A stretch of 64,000 bases of DNA, from the NCBI RefSeq assembly GCF_004323635.1, contig NZ_CP036515.1, positions 806,001 to 870,000 of the forward strand. Reading direction: 5' to 3'. Below, piece after piece: positions 36,331 through 45,218 of this stretch. A program made the position numbers and the translations under genes. Under the pieces are notes generated by a model. It ran no database searches, was not told the origin of the DNA, and saw only the letters and a list, made by a program, of their open reading frames with translations. This stretch comes from Lichenihabitans psoromatis. Its GTDB lineage: Bacteria; Pseudomonadota; Alphaproteobacteria; Rhizobiales; Beijerinckiaceae. Every line of letters begins with the position of its first letter. The stretch's first letter is position 1.

Positions 36331-36576
36331 ATGTCAGTACGGCCGACCATCCTGGCTCAAATCGAGCAGGTTGCCTCCGAGCATAAGAAAACCCTCGTGC
36401 CGCTCACCGACGACACGGTTCTGCTGGAATCCGGTCTCGATTCGCTGTGTTTCGCGATTCTCGTAGCGCGCCTCGAAGATCACCTCGGCTACGACCCATT
36501 TACGGCGTCGGACGACGTTTATTTTCCCGTGACGCTGGGCGACTTCGTCAAGTTCTACGACGATGGGCACCACTAA
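36331..36576 (+). CDS. acyl carrier protein
   Basis: An 81-residue carrier protein. The phosphopantetheine attachment motif is GLDSLCF with Ser38; helices 1 to 3 (TILAQIEQVASEH, LCFAILVARLEDHL, TLGDFVKFYDD) have ACP proportions. It is not the housekeeping AcpP (no EFDTEIPDE-like segment). Its last 14 bases overlap the start of the ligase gene, so it is presumably the acceptor on which that enzyme loads an acyl group. Confidence 0.9.
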   Translation: MSVRPTILAQIEQVASEHKKTLVPLTDDTVLLESGLDSLCFAILVARLEDHLGYDPFTASDDVYFPVTLGDFVKFYDDGHH

Positions 36577-38002
36577 GCCCGCAAGCCTTCGCGACGCGCT
36601 GCGTCGGAGCGGACCGCCCGACGATGCGGCGCTGCTCGGAGCCGATGCGCGCGTACCGCTGACCGCGATCGCGACCGGCACCTGCTTCGACCACGATCCC
36701 GCTTTATTGGCGGGTCGCTCCATCATGCTGATCACGCGCACGCAATCGACGGCGGCCCTGGCGATGCTCGATTGCGACGGACTGGTGCGCCGCATGGTTT
36801 TGTGCCCGCCCGATCTCGATCCCGCCCACATGCGCTCGGTGATGGCCGACGCGGAAGTCGACACGATCGTGACCGACCGCGAGGTCGCGACCTTCAATGG
36901 CCTCGGGGTCAATGCCATCGTGCGTTGCGGCACCATGCTGCATCCCGCCGATTGGGACCGGATCACTGCGACCGCGCCGCACGTCTCGACCGAGTGGGTG
37001 ATGGCGACCTCCGGCACGTCGGGCCTGCCGAAACTCGTCGTCCACGACATTGCGGCGCTCACCGGCGCGATCGCATCTTCGGTGGGTCAGACCCAGCAGG
37101 TCGTCTGGGGCACCTTCTACGACATCCGGCGCTATGGCGGCCTGCAGATCTTTTTGCGCGCCATCCTCGGAGGCCGGTCGCTGGTTCTTTCGCAGGCCGG
37201 CGAACCCTTGATCGATCATCTGACGCGCCTGAACGCGGCCGGGATCACCCATCTTTCGGGAACGCCGTCGCATTGGCGCAAGGTCCTGATGTCGGCCGAA
37301 GCCGCGATCATCGCACCGACTTACGTCCGCCTGTCGGGCGAGATCGCCGATCAGGCCGTCCTCGACAGCCTCGGCGAAACCTTCCCGGGCGCCAAGGTCG
37401 GCCATGCCTATGCGTCGACCGAGGCGGGTGTTGGCTTCGAGGTCAACGATGGCCTCGAGGGCTTTCCAGCAGCGCTGCTCGACGCGACGGGGGGCGCCCT
37501 CGCGATGCGGATCGAGGACGGCTCGCTCCGCATGAAATCGAACCGGATGGCGAGCCGCTACCTCGGCGCCGACCCGCCGACCCTGATCGACCCCGACGGG
37601 TTCGTCGATACCGGCGACATGATCGAGCGGCGCGGTGACCGCTGTTATTTCGTCGGGCGACGCGGCGGCATCATCAATGTCGGCGGCCTGAAGGTGCATC
37701 CCGAGGAGATCGAGGCGGTCATCAACCGGCACGATCAAGTCCGCATGTCGCTCGTGAAAAGCCGCCGCAGCCCGATCACGGGCGGGATCGTGGTGGCCGA
37801 GGTGGTCCTCATCGACGCTGCACTCGATGAAGGGACGGTGCGCGACGCGATTATCGCGACCTGCCGCGCCAGCCTGCCGCCCCATAAGGTGCCGGCGATG
37901 GTGCGTTTCGTGACCGCGCTCGAGGTCACGCCCGGCGGTAAGCTGGCCCGCCCCGGCACCGGGGCGGACCCCGCGGGGAACGCCGCAAAGGATCGGGCAT
38001 GA
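36563..38002 (+). CDS. AMP-dependent acyl-ACP ligase-like enzyme
   Basis: A 479-residue class I adenylate-forming enzyme, at the short end for the family. Core motifs are MATSGTSGLPKLVVHD (P-loop, about 150), YASTEAGVG, VDTGDMIERR, GRRGGIINVGGLKVHPEEIE and the C-terminal PGGKLAR with the catalytic Lys. The reduced N-terminal region and the free-standing ACP upstream suggest it activates a small carboxylic acid and transfers it to that ACP. Start 36563 overlaps the ACP gene; its stop overlaps the reductase gene by ATGA. Confidence 0.87.
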   Translation: MGTTKPASLRDALRRSGPPDDAALLGADARVPLTAIATGTCFDHDPALLAGRSIMLITRTQSTAALAMLDCDGLVRRMVLCPPDLDPAHMRSVMADAEVDTIVTDREVATFNGLGVNAIVRCGTMLHPADWDRITATAPHVSTEWVMATSGTSGLPKLVVHDIAALTGAIASSVGQTQQVVWGTFYDIRRYGGLQIFLRAILGGRSLVLSQAGEPLIDHLTRLNAAGITHLSGTPSHWRKVLMSAEAAIIAPTYVRLSGEIADQAVLDSLGETFPGAKVGHAYASTEAGVGFEVNDGLEGFPAALLDATGGALAMRIEDGSLRMKSNRMASRYLGADPPTLIDPDGFVDTGDMIERRGDRCYFVGRRGGIINVGGLKVHPEEIEAVINRHDQVRMSLVKSRRSPITGGIVVAEVVLIDAALDEGTVRDAIIATCRASLPPHKVPAMVRFVTALEVTPGGKLARPGTGADPAGNAAKDRA

Positions 38003-38754
38003 GCGCGATGTCGAAACCGGCCAGGTCCGTGCTGGTCACGGGGGGGAGCCGCGGGCTCGGGCTCGGCATTGGCCGTCATCTCGCGAGCGAAGGCTATCGC
38101 GTGATCGCGGTGGCGCGCCACGACAGCGAGGATTTCGCGCGCATCCGGGCCGAGGCAACAGCGGCCGGACCGGGCGCCCTGCTGTTCGAGCCCTGTGATC
38201 TTGGTGACATCGACGCTCTCCCGGGGCTCGTGCAGCGCATCCGGCAAGCGGTCGGCCCAATCTATGGTCTCGTCAACAATGCGGCGATCGGGACCGAGGG
38301 TCTCCTGGCCATCATGCACCAGAGCCAGATCGAGACGCTGGTGCGGCTCAACACGCTCTCGCCGATCGTACTGACAAAATATGTCGCTCGGCAGATGATG
38401 TCCGAGCAGGAGGGCCGCATCGTCAACGTGTCGTCGATCATCGCCTCGACCGGCTATAGTGGCCTGTCGGTCTATGGCGCCACCAAGGCCTCGATGCTGG
38501 GGTTCACGCGTTCGCTGGCGCGCGAGGTCGGGCGGCTGGGGATCACGGTCAATGCGGTAGCGCCCGGCTTTATGGACACCGAGATGACGGCCGGTATGGA
38601 CGACGCGCAGCGCCAGCAGGTCGCGCGCCGCAGCGCCTTGCGCCGCCTGCCGGAGATCGAGGATGTGGCCCGGATGGTGGCGTTTCTGATGGGCGAGGGC
38701 GGCCGCAACATCACCGGCACGGTCATGACGGTCGATGCGGGCAACACGGCCTGA
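37999..38754 (+). CDS. FabG-like short-chain dehydrogenase/reductase
   Basis: A 251-residue classical SDR: cofactor motif VTGGSRGLGLGIG, NNAAIG, catalytic Ser in NVSSIIASTG, YGATK and the PGFMDTEM loop; the C-terminus NITGTVMTVDAGN is typical of 3-oxoacyl-ACP reductases. Coupling to the ligase gene and the nearby ACP suggests that it reduces a beta-keto group on the carrier-bound acyl chain. It ends 6 bases before the convergent acyl-CoA synthetase gene. Confidence 0.88.
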   Translation: MSAMSKPARSVLVTGGSRGLGLGIGRHLASEGYRVIAVARHDSEDFARIRAEATAAGPGALLFEPCDLGDIDALPGLVQRIRQAVGPIYGLVNNAAIGTEGLLAIMHQSQIETLVRLNTLSPIVLTKYVARQMMSEQEGRIVNVSSIIASTGYSGLSVYGATKASMLGFTRSLAREVGRLGITVNAVAPGFMDTEMTAGMDDAQRQQVARRSALRRLPEIEDVARMVAFLMGEGGRNITGTVMTVDAGNTA

Positions 38755-38760
38755 CGTCTC

Positions 38761-40587
38761 TCAGAGGCGAAGCTCGCCGCGGGCGATACGGGCCTGAAGC
38801 GGGACATCGAGCGGCACGTAGGCGCCCTGCGCCATGTCGTCGAACAGCAGCGGATCCTGTACGAGCGCGGGATCGAACCCCGCTGTCGCGAGCGCAACCG
38901 TCTTCTGCTTGAAGGTTTCGGTCATCTCGAAACGCGCGCAGAGCCGCAGGAAGAGCGGCCGCGCATAGGCGGGCAAGAGCGTGCCGAGATGCTGCCGCAA
39001 GTCGGCCGATTCGAAGTCTGGCGTCACGACCAGAGCCGCCATCCCGGCCCGGCCATCATGATGCGGGACGGCGACGCCGAACACCACGGCATCGACGATA
39101 CCCGGACAGGAGGCGATGGCGGCCGCCACCTCGGTGGTGGCGACGTTCTCGCCTTTCCAACGGAACGTGTCGCCGAGCCGGTCCACGAAGGTGAAGAAAC
39201 CTTGCCGATCCATTCGCATCAGATCGCCGGTGCGGAACCAGGCATCGCCCGGCTTGAACACGTCGCGCAGCACCTTGCGGTCAGTGTCCTCCACGTTGGT
39301 ATAGCCCTCGAATCGACCCGCACGGGCGACCTCGTCGGCCGAGATCCGGCCGATCGCCTCGCCCGGCTCGTCGCGCGCGCAGCGGAGACAGAAACCCGTC
39401 TCGTCCCGCAGCGGAAGACCGGTCGACGGATCGTGTTTGACGATGGCGGCCGGGAACCGCGCCGCCATGAAGGACGGGATGCGGCCGATCGCGCCGGGCT
39501 TGCCCTCGACATTGTAGAGCGAAAAATTACCCTCTGTGGCGGCATAGAATTCGAGGATCTGCGGAATCGCGAAACGGCTCTTGAACGGCTCCCACACGTC
39601 AACCCGCAAGCCGTTGCCGCAGACCATCCGTAGCCGGTGATCCCCCTCATGGCCGGACGGCGGGGCCTTGACGAGATAGCGGCAGAGTTCGCCGATATAC
39701 TGGAACAGCGTGCAGTCCCAGCGCTGGATCTCGTCCCAAAATCGGGTCACCGAGAATCGTTCGGCGATCACGACTGAGCCACCGTTGACCAGCACCGACC
39801 CGGTCGCCACGATGCCGCCGACGCTGTGGTAGAGCGGAAGACAATCGTACATGCGGTCTAGCGGCGTGGTCATCATCATGCCGGCGAACCAATGGCTCCA
39901 CATCATCACGCGGTGATGGCTGACGCGCGCGGCTTTCGGCAGGCCGGTCGTGCCCGAGGTGTAGATGAGCAGCGCCGGATCCGCTGTGGTGACGCCGCCC
40001 CGCTCGACTTCGCTGAGCGGCTCACCCGACCGGCCGAGCAGATCGAGATCGAGCCGCGGCAGCGCCGCATCAGCATCGCCATGCAGCCAAACCACGGGAG
40101 CAAGACCGGCGGGCAGCAGCGACGCGGCTCCCTGCCAGGATGGCAGCAGCTCCGCCGCCACGATCGCATGGGCCGGCGCGGCCGCCGCGACGCTATGCGC
40201 CAAGGCGGCCCCCGTGAGATGCGTGTTGAGCAGCGCCACGACCCCGCCGACGCGACTGATGCCGATCCAAGCCGCGAGATATTCGGGGCGGTTCGGCATC
40301 AAGAGCGCGACCCTCTCGCCGGGCCTGATGCCCTGCGCCAGCGCCCATCGGGCGTAGCGGGCCGAGCCGTCGGCCAGTTGCCGGAACGTGTAACTCTCCC
40401 GATCGGACAGAACCGCCGGCGCATCGCCATGGATCGACGCGAGTTCCGCCACGACATCCCCGAACACGCGGTCGGGACGCTGGTCCACCTGAGCCGCCAT
40501 GGCCAAGGCCGCGACCCAGCGGTCGAGCGTCGATGGCGGTTCGGCGGCGGTGCCCTCGGCTGAATCAGTGCTGGCGGTCGAGATCAT
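38761..40587 (-). CDS. long-chain acyl-CoA synthetase, FATP type
   Basis: A 608-residue fatty acid-CoA ligase of the fatty-acid-transport-protein group. Motifs: LIYTSGTTGLPKAARVSH (AMP binding, about 215), FYAATEGNFSLYN, the FRTGDLMRMD region, FVDRLGDTFRWKGENV and the C-terminal FKQKTVALATAGFDP. It activates long-chain or similar acids to CoA thioesters at the membrane. It converges on the ACP cluster rather than sharing its operon, so a link to that pathway is only suggestive. Confidence 0.88.
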   Translation of the reverse strand: MISTASTDSAEGTAAEPPSTLDRWVAALAMAAQVDQRPDRVFGDVVAELASIHGDAPAVLSDRESYTFRQLADGSARYARWALAQGIRPGERVALLMPNRPEYLAAWIGISRVGGVVALLNTHLTGAALAHSVAAAAPAHAIVAAELLPSWQGAASLLPAGLAPVVWLHGDADAALPRLDLDLLGRSGEPLSEVERGGVTTADPALLIYTSGTTGLPKAARVSHHRVMMWSHWFAGMMMTTPLDRMYDCLPLYHSVGGIVATGSVLVNGGSVVIAERFSVTRFWDEIQRWDCTLFQYIGELCRYLVKAPPSGHEGDHRLRMVCGNGLRVDVWEPFKSRFAIPQILEFYAATEGNFSLYNVEGKPGAIGRIPSFMAARFPAAIVKHDPSTGLPLRDETGFCLRCARDEPGEAIGRISADEVARAGRFEGYTNVEDTDRKVLRDVFKPGDAWFRTGDLMRMDRQGFFTFVDRLGDTFRWKGENVATTEVAAAIASCPGIVDAVVFGVAVPHHDGRAGMAALVVTPDFESADLRQHLGTLLPAYARPLFLRLCARFEMTETFKQKTVALATAGFDPALVQDPLLFDDMAQGAYVPLDVPLQARIARGELRL

Positions 40588-40845
40588 TGAGACATCCGTC
40601 GGTCGAGGCGTCGATCTTGACCGGTGAGCCTTAAGACGACGTCTCGATCGGCCGACCAGCCGTCTGCGGCGTCATCCCGCGTCGCTCGATACCGTAACTT
40701 AACGATAGTGACGCGACACACGACAGCTCGATCGAAAGTAACGCTTGTTTCGGTAGGATGGCGTAGGGGTCGGGTCATCGGCACGCGCGTCCGAAACGAC
40801 AAGCGCGGCCGGGATGGCGGATCACCCCCCGACAGGATTCTTCCG

Positions 40846-42141
40846 ATGCGGAACGAAACGATTGCGATCCACGGCGGGTTCGACAACGATCCGGCCACCA
40901 AGGCGGTCGCGGTGCCGATCTATCAGAACGTCGCCTATACGTTCGACTCGGCCGATCATGGCGCCGCCCTGTTCAATCTCGAAACCGACGGCTTCCGGTA
41001 TAGCCGCATTAGCAACCCGACCGTCGCGGTGCTGGAGAAGCGCGTCGCCGAACTCGAAGGCGGCATCGCGGCCCTGGCGGTCGCGACCGGTCAGGCGGCG
41101 CTCCACTATGCCTTCGTCAACGCGGCCGACCACGGCGGCAATATCGTCTCGGTGCCGCAACTTTATGGCACCACCCACACGCTGCTGGCCCACGTGCTGC
41201 CGCGTCAAGGCATCCACGGCCGGTTCGCGGCCTCCGACCAAGCCGCCGATCTCGAGGCGCTGATCGACGACGACACGCGTGCGGTGTTTTGCGAGAGCAT
41301 CGGCAACCCGGCCGGCAATATTGCCGATATCGAGGCCATCGCGGCCGCAGCGCACCGCCACGGCGTGCCGCTGATCGTCGACAACACGGTCGCGACCCCC
41401 ATCCTGCTGCGACCGCTCGATTACGGCGCCGACATCGTGGTCGAGTCGCTCACCAAATTCATGGGCGGCCATGGCACAACCATGGGTGGCGCCATCATCG
41501 ATGGCGGCCGCTTCGATTGGGTCGCCAATGCCAAGCGCTTCCCCGCCTTCACGCAAGCGGACGACTCCTACCACGGGCTCGTCTATGCGGAGCATTTCGG
41601 CAGAAGCGCCTTCGTGGCGCGCTGCCGGAGCGTCTATCAGCGGACCACCGGCGCCGTGTTGGCGCCGATGAGCGCCTTTCTGCTGTTGCAAGGCATCGAA
41701 ACGGTGGCGCTCAGGATGGAGCGGCATGTCGAAAATGGGCGGAAGGTCGCCGAGTTCCTGGTGAAGGATCCGCGCGTCGACTGGGTCAGCTATGCCGGCT
41801 TCGCCGACAGCCCCTATCATGCGCTTGCGCTGAAATATCTCGGCGGCCAGGGCTCCTCGCTCATGACGTTCGGGGTCAGGGGCGGCCTCGAGGCCGGCAA
41901 ACGGTTCTACGACGCGCTGGGCCTCATCAAGCGCCTCGTCAACATCGGCGACGCAAAGTCGCTCGCCTGCCATCCGGCCTCGACGACGCACCGCCAGATG
42001 ACGCTCGACGAGCAGCGCGGGGCTGGCGTTCGCCCGGAGATGATCCGTCTCAGCATCGGGATCGAGCATATCGACGACATTCTCGAGGATCTCGACCAAG
42101 CGCTGGGCGCGACCGCCAATGCAGCCCGTCTTGCGCGTTGA
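40846..42141 (+). CDS. metY: O-acetylhomoserine sulfhydrylase
   Basis: A 431-residue Cys/Met metabolism PLP enzyme that makes homocysteine from O-acetyl- (or succinyl-) homoserine and sulfide. It has FRYSRISNPTV, GQAALHYAFVNAAD, DNTVATPILLRP, the PLP lysine in ESLTKFMGGHGTTMGG, and the C-terminal SIGIEHIDDILEDLDQAL. The start at 40846 matches the family (MRNETIAIHGGF); the long in-frame upstream ORF has no homology-like sequence. The 258 bases upstream do not show a SAM-II riboswitch that I can recognise. metA follows 14 bases later. Confidence 0.93.
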   Translation: MRNETIAIHGGFDNDPATKAVAVPIYQNVAYTFDSADHGAALFNLETDGFRYSRISNPTVAVLEKRVAELEGGIAALAVATGQAALHYAFVNAADHGGNIVSVPQLYGTTHTLLAHVLPRQGIHGRFAASDQAADLEALIDDDTRAVFCESIGNPAGNIADIEAIAAAAHRHGVPLIVDNTVATPILLRPLDYGADIVVESLTKFMGGHGTTMGGAIIDGGRFDWVANAKRFPAFTQADDSYHGLVYAEHFGRSAFVARCRSVYQRTTGAVLAPMSAFLLLQGIETVALRMERHVENGRKVAEFLVKDPRVDWVSYAGFADSPYHALALKYLGGQGSSLMTFGVRGGLEAGKRFYDALGLIKRLVNIGDAKSLACHPASTTHRQMTLDEQRGAGVRPEMIRLSIGIEHIDDILEDLDQALGATANAARLAR

Positions 42142-42155
42142 AGGGAGCCGCGAGA

Positions 42156-43160
42156 GTGCCGCTCTGCCTCGATGATCGTGCCGCCGAGCCGGTCGTTGGT
42201 GGCGTACCGCCTGACGATGTCGGCACGCGTCCGGCGCGGGAGGCCGACGCGGAGCGTCACTGCATCGACATCGGCCTCGTCAACAATATGCCCGATAGTG
42301 CGCTCCTCGCAACCGAGCGACAATTCGCGACTTTACTGGCTGCCGCCAGCGGCCGGCACCGCATCCGCCTGCATCGCTTGTCTCTGCCGACCGTCGCACG
42401 CGGCGACGCCGCCGCCGCGCATATCCAGCAGCATTACGTGCCGTTCGAGCGGCTGGCGGACCGGCCGCTTCGCGCCCTGATCGTGACCGGATGCGAGCCG
42501 CGCGCCGCCTCCCTACGTGACGAGCCCTATTGGGACAGCCTGAGACATCTCGTCGATTGGGCGGAACGCAACACCGTCTCGACTCTCTGGTCCTGCCTCG
42601 CGGCGCATGCGGCGGTGCTGCACCTCGATGGCATCGAGCGGCGCCCCCTGCCCCATAAACGCTCCGGCGTCTTCGCCTTCGAGCCTGACGGCGACCATCC
42701 CCTGCTGGCTGGCGCCTCGCCTCGGATCGAGGTGCCGCACTCGCGCTTGAACGACATCGCCGCGGCCGACCTTCGCCAGCACGGCTACCAGGTTCTGACC
42801 GCCTCAACCGAAGCCGGCGTCGACTTGTTCGTGCGCCAGGGCCGCAGCGCCTTCGTATTTTTCCAAGGGCATCCGGAATATGAGCCGGATTCCATTGCCC
42901 GCGAGTATCGCCGCGACGTGTCGCGTTTTCTGCGTGGCGAGCGGGCCGACTATCCGGCTCTCCCGCAGCATTATTTCGATCAAGCGACCCGCTTAGCCTT
43001 GGGCGCGTTCGAGCAGCTCGCGATGGCGGATCGCACCGCGCTCGCACTTCGCGACCTGCCGCGTCAGCTCGGGCTGCGCGATGGTTTGGCGGCACAATGG
43101 CAGGCGACCGTCTTGCCGATCTTCCGCAATTGGATCGACGGATTGGCCGAGGCCGTCTGA
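42156..43160 (+). CDS. metA: homoserine O-acyltransferase (MetA family)
   Basis: A 334-residue homoserine O-succinyl- or acetyltransferase. The family core is visible: DIGLVNNMPDSAL, ERQFATLL, WSCLAAHAAVLHLDGI with the catalytic Cys near residue 148, and FFQGHPEYE with the His/Glu. The segment after IVTG reads CEPRAASLRDEPYW, unlike the classical APVE-type stretch, so acyl specificity is uncertain. A GTG start at 42156 is chosen for the AAGGGAG site 8 bases upstream; the ORF in the same frame from 41289 is antiparallel noise over metY. It supplies the substrate of MetY. Confidence 0.85.
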   Translation: MPLCLDDRAAEPVVGGVPPDDVGTRPAREADAERHCIDIGLVNNMPDSALLATERQFATLLAAASGRHRIRLHRLSLPTVARGDAAAAHIQQHYVPFERLADRPLRALIVTGCEPRAASLRDEPYWDSLRHLVDWAERNTVSTLWSCLAAHAAVLHLDGIERRPLPHKRSGVFAFEPDGDHPLLAGASPRIEVPHSRLNDIAAADLRQHGYQVLTASTEAGVDLFVRQGRSAFVFFQGHPEYEPDSIAREYRRDVSRFLRGERADYPALPQHYFDQATRLALGAFEQLAMADRTALALRDLPRQLGLRDGLAAQWQATVLPIFRNWIDGLAEAV

Positions 43161-43182
43161 CCGGCGCATCATGGGCCGTGTC

Positions 43183-44034
43183 TTACACGCGCACCTGCAA
43201 GAACCGGCGCTGGTTTCCTTCGAGCGCCACAGCCGTCAGCACGCCGCTCGCAAAGGCTTTGGTGTCGACATTGATGGCATTGGGCCGCACCTCCGGCGTT
43301 TTCACCGGCGTATGGCCGTGAACGATGATTTTTCCGAAATCGAAGGAGGATTTCAGAAAGTCCTCGCGGATCCACACGAGATCCTCCCGGCTCTGCTCAT
43401 CGAGCGGCACGCCCGGTCGTGCTCCGGCATGACAGAAGAAGTAGCGGCCGACCGTGAAACTGAGCCGTGTCGCCTCCAGAAAAGCGCGATGGGATGGGGA
43501 CACGCTGCCGCGCAGCGCCGCCTGCCGGTCACTCGTCCGCATGCGCTGCATGGCACGCGGATCAAGGCCGTAGGAGCGGAGAGTCGCGTCTCCGCCCATG
43601 CCGAGAAAGCGATCGAGACTGGCCGAACCGCGCAGGACTTGGCCGAAAATATCTTCGTGATTGCCCGTCAGCGTGACGATCGGGGTGGCGAAATCACTGC
43701 GCGCCAGCCGGTCGATGACCTCGGCCGATCGCGGTCCCCGATCGATGTAGTCGCCGAGCAGAACCGTGAGCGGCTGATCCACGGGCCGCTCCCGCACGTC
43801 ATCGGCGATTTTGGACACCATCGCGTCGAGCAGGTCGGCGCGGCCATGGATGTCTCCGATCGCATAGACCCGTGTTCCATCCGGCAGCATGGCGTCGGGG
43901 TGATGCCGGTCCACAGCATCAGGATTGGACAGCCTCGCGATCAGCTTGAATGGATTTCCGAAACGCATCAGCACGCCTTTGGTCGAGACCTGTCGACGTC
44001 CAAAGACTCCGAAGGTTGCACCGAAAACACTCAT
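43183..44034 (-). CDS. serine/threonine-type metallophosphatase
   Basis: A 283-residue calcineurin-like phosphoesterase with all metal-site motifs: GDIHGR at about 60-65, GDYIDRG at 94-100, GNHE at 124-127, FCHAGARPG and VHGHTPV. This set is typical of bacterial PP1-like (PrpA/PrpE) phosphatases that act on phosphoproteins or nucleotides in the cytoplasm. An alternative start at the internal Met (MRFGNPFK, residue 23) is possible. Single gene, convergent with metA. Confidence 0.9.
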   Translation of the reverse strand: MSVFGATFGVFGRRQVSTKGVLMRFGNPFKLIARLSNPDAVDRHHPDAMLPDGTRVYAIGDIHGRADLLDAMVSKIADDVRERPVDQPLTVLLGDYIDRGPRSAEVIDRLARSDFATPIVTLTGNHEDIFGQVLRGSASLDRFLGMGGDATLRSYGLDPRAMQRMRTSDRQAALRGSVSPSHRAFLEATRLSFTVGRYFFCHAGARPGVPLDEQSREDLVWIREDFLKSSFDFGKIIVHGHTPVKTPEVRPNAINVDTKAFASGVLTAVALEGNQRRFLQVRV

Positions 44035-44174
44035 CGTGGCCGCGACGCGACACGAAGGGTCGCGGTTATGCTCGTCTTCCGACAGGCGATGACTTAGCCT
44101 TCGCCAGCACGTCGATCAGCGTGCACGATCATTGCATCAGCGTGACGTCAAATAATCGGAACGGGAGAAGGCAT

Positions 44175-45122
44175 ATGAACAGGATCCTACTGTCGACGAT
44201 GGCGCTCGTGACCGCGGCGCTCGCGTCGGCCGGCCAAGCCCGCGCGGCGGACCCCGAAAGCTGCAAGACGGTGAAGTTCTCCGACGTCGGCTGGACCGAC
44301 ATCACCGCGACGACGGCCGCGACGTCGGCGATCCTGAAAGGTCTCGGTTACACCCCGCATGTCGACGTGCTTTCGGTTCCGGTCACCTACACGTCGCTTC
44401 ATAACAAGCAGATCGATGTTTTTCTCGGCAATTGGATGCCGACCATGGAGGCCGACCGCAAGCCCTATGTGGACGACAAGAGCGTCGACGTGCTCGGGGC
44501 CAATCTCAACGGCGCCAAGTATACGCTCGCGGTGCCGGACTATCTCTACGAGGCCGGGCTGAAGTCGTTCGACGACATCGCCAAGTTCAAAGATAAGCTC
44601 GACAATAAAATCTATGGCATCGAACCGGGCAACGATGGCAATCGGCTGATCCTCGACATGGTCAAGGACGACAAATTCGGTCTGAAGGGCTTCGATCTCG
44701 TCGAGTCCAGTGAGCAGGGCATGCTGTCTCAGGTCGAGCGCGCCACCAAGCGGCACGAGCCCATCGTGTTCCTCGGGTGGGAGCCGCATCCGATGAACAC
44801 CAAGTTCAAGATCGACTACCTGACAGACGGCGACGCGGTGTTCGGGCCGAACTACGGCGGTGCGACGGTCTATACCAACACCCGCGCGGGATATTCGAAA
44901 GATTGCCCGAATGTCGGCAAGCTGCTGGCGAATCTCAAATTCACCCTGCCGATGGAAAATCAGATCATGGGATCGATCCTGTTCGACAGCCAGGAGCCCG
45001 ACAAGGCCGCGACGGATTGGCTGAAGCAGAACCCCGCTGTGCTGACAACTTGGCTCGACGGCGTGACGACGATCGACGGACAGCCCGGTTTGCCGGCCGT
45101 GCAGAAGAGCCTCGGCCTCTAA
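44175..45122 (+). CDS. choX: choline/betaine ABC transporter substrate-binding protein
   Basis: A 315-residue periplasmic binding protein of the OpuAC/ChoX class with a signal peptide (LLSTMALVTAALASAGQARA). The ligand-box pattern with aromatic residues is clear: VGWTDITATTAATSAIL, FLGNWMPTMEAD, EPGNDGNRLI and FLGWEPHPMNTKF. It delivers choline or a related quaternary amine to the permease encoded next. The start at 44175 has GGGAGAAGG upstream; a longer in-frame ORF begins inside the phosphatase gene and is a shadow. Confidence 0.92.
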   Translation: MNRILLSTMALVTAALASAGQARAADPESCKTVKFSDVGWTDITATTAATSAILKGLGYTPHVDVLSVPVTYTSLHNKQIDVFLGNWMPTMEADRKPYVDDKSVDVLGANLNGAKYTLAVPDYLYEAGLKSFDDIAKFKDKLDNKIYGIEPGNDGNRLILDMVKDDKFGLKGFDLVESSEQGMLSQVERATKRHEPIVFLGWEPHPMNTKFKIDYLTDGDAVFGPNYGGATVYTNTRAGYSKDCPNVGKLLANLKFTLPMENQIMGSILFDSQEPDKAATDWLKQNPAVLTTWLDGVTTIDGQPGLPAVQKSLGL

Positions 45123-45141
45123 CCACCTCGACCTGATCCTC

Positions 45142-45172
45142 CCCGCCCCGACGCATCGCGCAACGGGGCGGG
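45142..45172 (+). terminator. intercistronic stem-loop between choX and choW
   Basis: A perfect 9-bp GC stem (CCCGCCCCG / CGGGGCGGG) with a 13-base loop lies 19 bases past the choX stop codon. There is no T-run. It probably limits read-through into choW or protects the choX mRNA. Confidence 0.55.
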
Positions 45173-45218
45173 ACCGCGACGCCATCATGGCGCGCTCAAC
45201 GACACGCCCGGATGCCGC

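Noticed and set aside
40588..40845. SAM-II-type riboswitch upstream of metY
   Set aside because: I looked for the expected pseudoknot elements in this leader and could not find them.
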